Shown here: positions 6,212 through 7,742 of the stretch, one piece after another | Numbering within the stretch: position 1 is the stretch's first letter | Layout of the letters: every line of letters begins with the position of its first letter | Source: Candidatus Zixiibacteriota bacterium | Lineage (GTDB): Bacteria; Zixibacteria; MSB-5A5; CAIYYT01 | Assembly (NCBI GenBank): GCA_026397575.1 | Contig: JAPLUP010000162.1 | Coordinates: 1 to 7,742 of the forward strand | Reading direction: 5' to 3' | Length of the DNA: 7,742 nt | The notes under the pieces: model-generated | Told to the model about the DNA's origin: nothing | Databases searched by the model: none | The model's input: the letters and a program-made list of their open reading frames with translations, nothing else | Translations under genes and position numbers: made by a program

Positions 6212-7742
6212 TCAGAGCTTCCCCGATCTGAGGATTGCGATAACCAACCAGATGCCCAGAACACCCGCAGTGACATAGCCGACGAGACCAAGAGCCGGCA
6301 CACCGAGGATAGTCAAGCCGATGGGACGGGTCATGATAAGAGATGATGCCACGATCAGTGAGGCGATGATTAACGCGAAGGCGAGGCGATTTGAGGCCTT
6401 TTCCAGTTCGAGGATCAAGTGCTCCAGACCCTTATGATGGAACGAAATCGAGAGATCACCCTTCCGCAGATTGCGGGCGATGCGGCGAATCTCAAACGGA
6501 AAATTGACCAGCAGTTCGCGCAAATCAAGCAGGTACGTGGATACGTCGCTAAAGATACTCCCCGGACTAAACTTGCGGGTGGCGAGTTTCTTGATTGACG
6601 GCAAGAGTTCGGTGACGAAATCGTACTGTGGATTCAGAGTGCGCGCCACTTCCTCGTAGGTTCCCAGCGCTTTGCCGAGCATCATCAGTTCGGGAGGGAA
6701 CTTGATTCGATACACGTTCATGATCTCGAAAGCATCAGTCAGAAGCGAACGCATCTTGAGCTTCGCCAACGGAACTCCGTGATAGCGATGCAGGAAAAGG
6801 GCAAGGTCGGCTTCCAAAGTCGCCGGACGGACATCATCATCGAGTAGTTCGTGGTTCTGCAACACCCGCACGATCCGGCGGGTATCATTGGAGGTTGCCG
6901 CAATCAAGAGGTCGGCGACCAATTCTAATGCACCCTGCGAGAGCTTTCCCATCATGCCGAAATCGACCGGTGCAATGCGGTTGTCGCGAAGCACAAACAG
7001 GTTGCCCGGGTGCGGATCGGCATGGAAAAAACCGAATTCGAAAATCTGTTTCGCTAACAATTGTCCACCGGCGCGAGTGACGACTGCCAAGTCGACACCG
7101 GCTTCGCGCAACCGGGCTACATCGGAAATTTTGATGCCGTCGATAAAACTGAGCGTGAGTACACGCAGCGAAGTATGATCCCAGAAAACTCGAGGTAGAA
7201 AGATGCGGTCATCATCGGCGAAATTCTGCGCGAAGATTTCCAGATTGCGCGCCTCATAAAGAAAATCGACTTCCTGCTTCGCCGACTTGGCAACCTCGTC
7301 AACGATTGCCACCGGACTAAACTGACGCACTTCGGGAATGTAGCGATCAAGCAGCACGGCCAGATCGCGCAGGATCGACAGATCTTTTTCCATGATCTGT
7401 TTCACTTGCGGGCGCTGCACCTTAACGGCGACATCATCACCGTCGAGTGTGGTTGCGCGATGAACCTGCGAGAGTGACGCCGAAGCGACTGGATCTGGAG
7501 AAAAGGACTTGAATAGCTGATCCAAAGGCTTGCCGAGTTCCTCCTCAATCGTTTGTCGAACCTCAGCGAACGGAAACGGCGCTACCTGATCCTGTAGCTT
7601 CGCCAGTTCGATGACCAACTCCACCGGTATCAAGAACGGTCGCGTGGACATGATCTGCCCCATTTTGACGAACGTGGGGCCGAGATCATCCAGCGCCAGA
7701 CGAATCCTTTCCGCCCAACTGAGCGCGGCGATTTCCTGCTGT
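6212..7742 (-). CDS. UbiB/AarF/ABC1-family atypical protein kinase-like protein (N-terminus beyond window)
   Basis: This is an atypical kinase/ATPase of the ABC1/ADCK/UbiB family, which in studied bacteria supports isoprenoid-quinone synthesis at the inner membrane; its true substrate remains unclear. The frame stays open to the right edge, so the start is missing; 509 residues are visible. The signature K-x-G-Q (KMGQ) ends at visible residue 29. Numbering from the Met of that motif, there follow an alanine/serine-rich nucleotide loop (59-68, VASASLSQVH), the lysine K81 (VAVKVQRP), the family E-x-D motif (E131, D133), the catalytic loop HADPHPGN (214-221) and DFG (234-236). All key residues are present, so the protein should bind ATP. 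Two hydrophobic segments near the C-terminus (about 427-444 and 450-477) are likely membrane anchors. The stop is one base from the nuclease ATG. The symbol is withheld because several ABC1 paralogues exist and the quinone role is not shown by these neighbours. Confidence 0.93.
   Translation of the reverse strand, partial: QQEIAALSWAERIRLALDDLGPTFVKMGQIMSTRPFLIPVELVIELAKLQDQVAPFPFAEVRQTIEEELGKPLDQLFKSFSPDPVASASLSQVHRATTLDGDDVAVKVQRPQVKQIMEKDLSILRDLAVLLDRYIPEVRQFSPVAIVDEVAKSAKQEVDFLYEARNLEIFAQNFADDDRIFLPRVFWDHTSLRVLTLSFIDGIKISDVARLREAGVDLAVVTRAGGQLLAKQIFEFGFFHADPHPGNLFVLRDNRIAPVDFGMMGKLSQGALELVADLLIAATSNDTRRIVRVLQNHELLDDDVRPATLEADLALFLHRYHGVPLAKLKMRSLLTDAFEIMNVYRIKFPPELMMLGKALGTYEEVARTLNPQYDFVTELLPSIKKLATRKFSPGSIFSDVSTYLLDLRELLVNFPFEIRRIARNLRKGDLSISFHHKGLEHLILELEKASNRLAFALIIASLIVASSLIMTRPIGLTILGVPALGLVGYVTAGVLGIWLVIAILRSGKL
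6218..6224 (-). promoter_or_regulatory. Ribosome binding site of the nuclease gene within the kinase 3' end
   Basis: The minus strand reads GGGGAAG (6224-6218) inside the last codons of the kinase gene, with GGGGA about nine bases before the nuclease ATG at 6210. It supports the ATG one base after the kinase TGA over the longer frame, and it fits translational coupling. Confidence 0.6.

Noticed and set aside
6211..6303. Upstream in-frame start of the nuclease at 6303
   Set aside because: It would overlap the kinase gene by about 90 bases and adds a sequence unlike the family; the ATG at 6210 has an RBS and starts just before the conserved YSHSRLETF motif.
7025..7033. T-TTT-TTC heptamer in the kinase gene (codons for Gly-Phe-Phe before HADPHPGN)
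   Set aside because: The aromatic pair is constrained by the conserved catalytic loop, and a shift would destroy the kinase without giving a sensible product.

Overview
The window reads like ordinary chromosome from an uncultured Gram-negative bacterium of the FCB superphylum, with roughly 50-55% GC by eye. The best clue is the long secreted protein. It combines an N-terminal DUF4114-type module, a string of cysteine-bearing Ig-like modules, a cohesin-like module, a dockerin-like module and a C-terminal FlgD-like/type IX (Por) sorting domain containing YPNPFNPTT. This style is typical of candidate phyla such as Zixibacteria, and the dockerin segment (NEIADAVLYTNYF...) most recalls that group. 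The placement is from remembered family style, not a search.

All three genes lie on the minus strand and are described here in transcription order, from right to left. The right edge (7742-6212) holds most of a UbiB/AarF/ABC1-family atypical kinase whose N-terminus lies outside the window. One base after its stop codon, a 421-residue PD-(D/E)XK nuclease begins (6210-4945). It carries the four-cysteine iron-sulfur signature of the AddB/Cas4 type and a long C-terminal extension with a predicted coiled coil. The TGA-C-ATG junction shows that the two genes share a transcript and are probably translationally coupled, although no functional link between them is known.

A gap of about 430 bases follows (4944-4518). 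It contains a good sigma70-type promoter (TTGACT-17-TATATT) and a leader of about 160 bases with nested complementary arms. The leader feeds the third gene (4517-264), a surface or secreted protein of about 1417 residues. That gene is followed by a clear intrinsic terminator (229-196) and two more hairpins in the left 195 bases, where no gene can be supported.

The secreted protein looks like a stand-alone, separately transcribed cell-surface or extracellular adhesin or scaffold. The kinase-nuclease pair looks like a cytoplasmic or membrane housekeeping operon. I found no phage, IS, CRISPR or toxin-antitoxin signature and no convincing new defence system. The points most worth a second look are an in-phase A7 slippery heptamer at the end of the nuclease core, the coupling of kinase and nuclease, the regular four-cysteine repeat array, and a cohesin-like and a dockerin-like module with 13-residue loops on one polypeptide.
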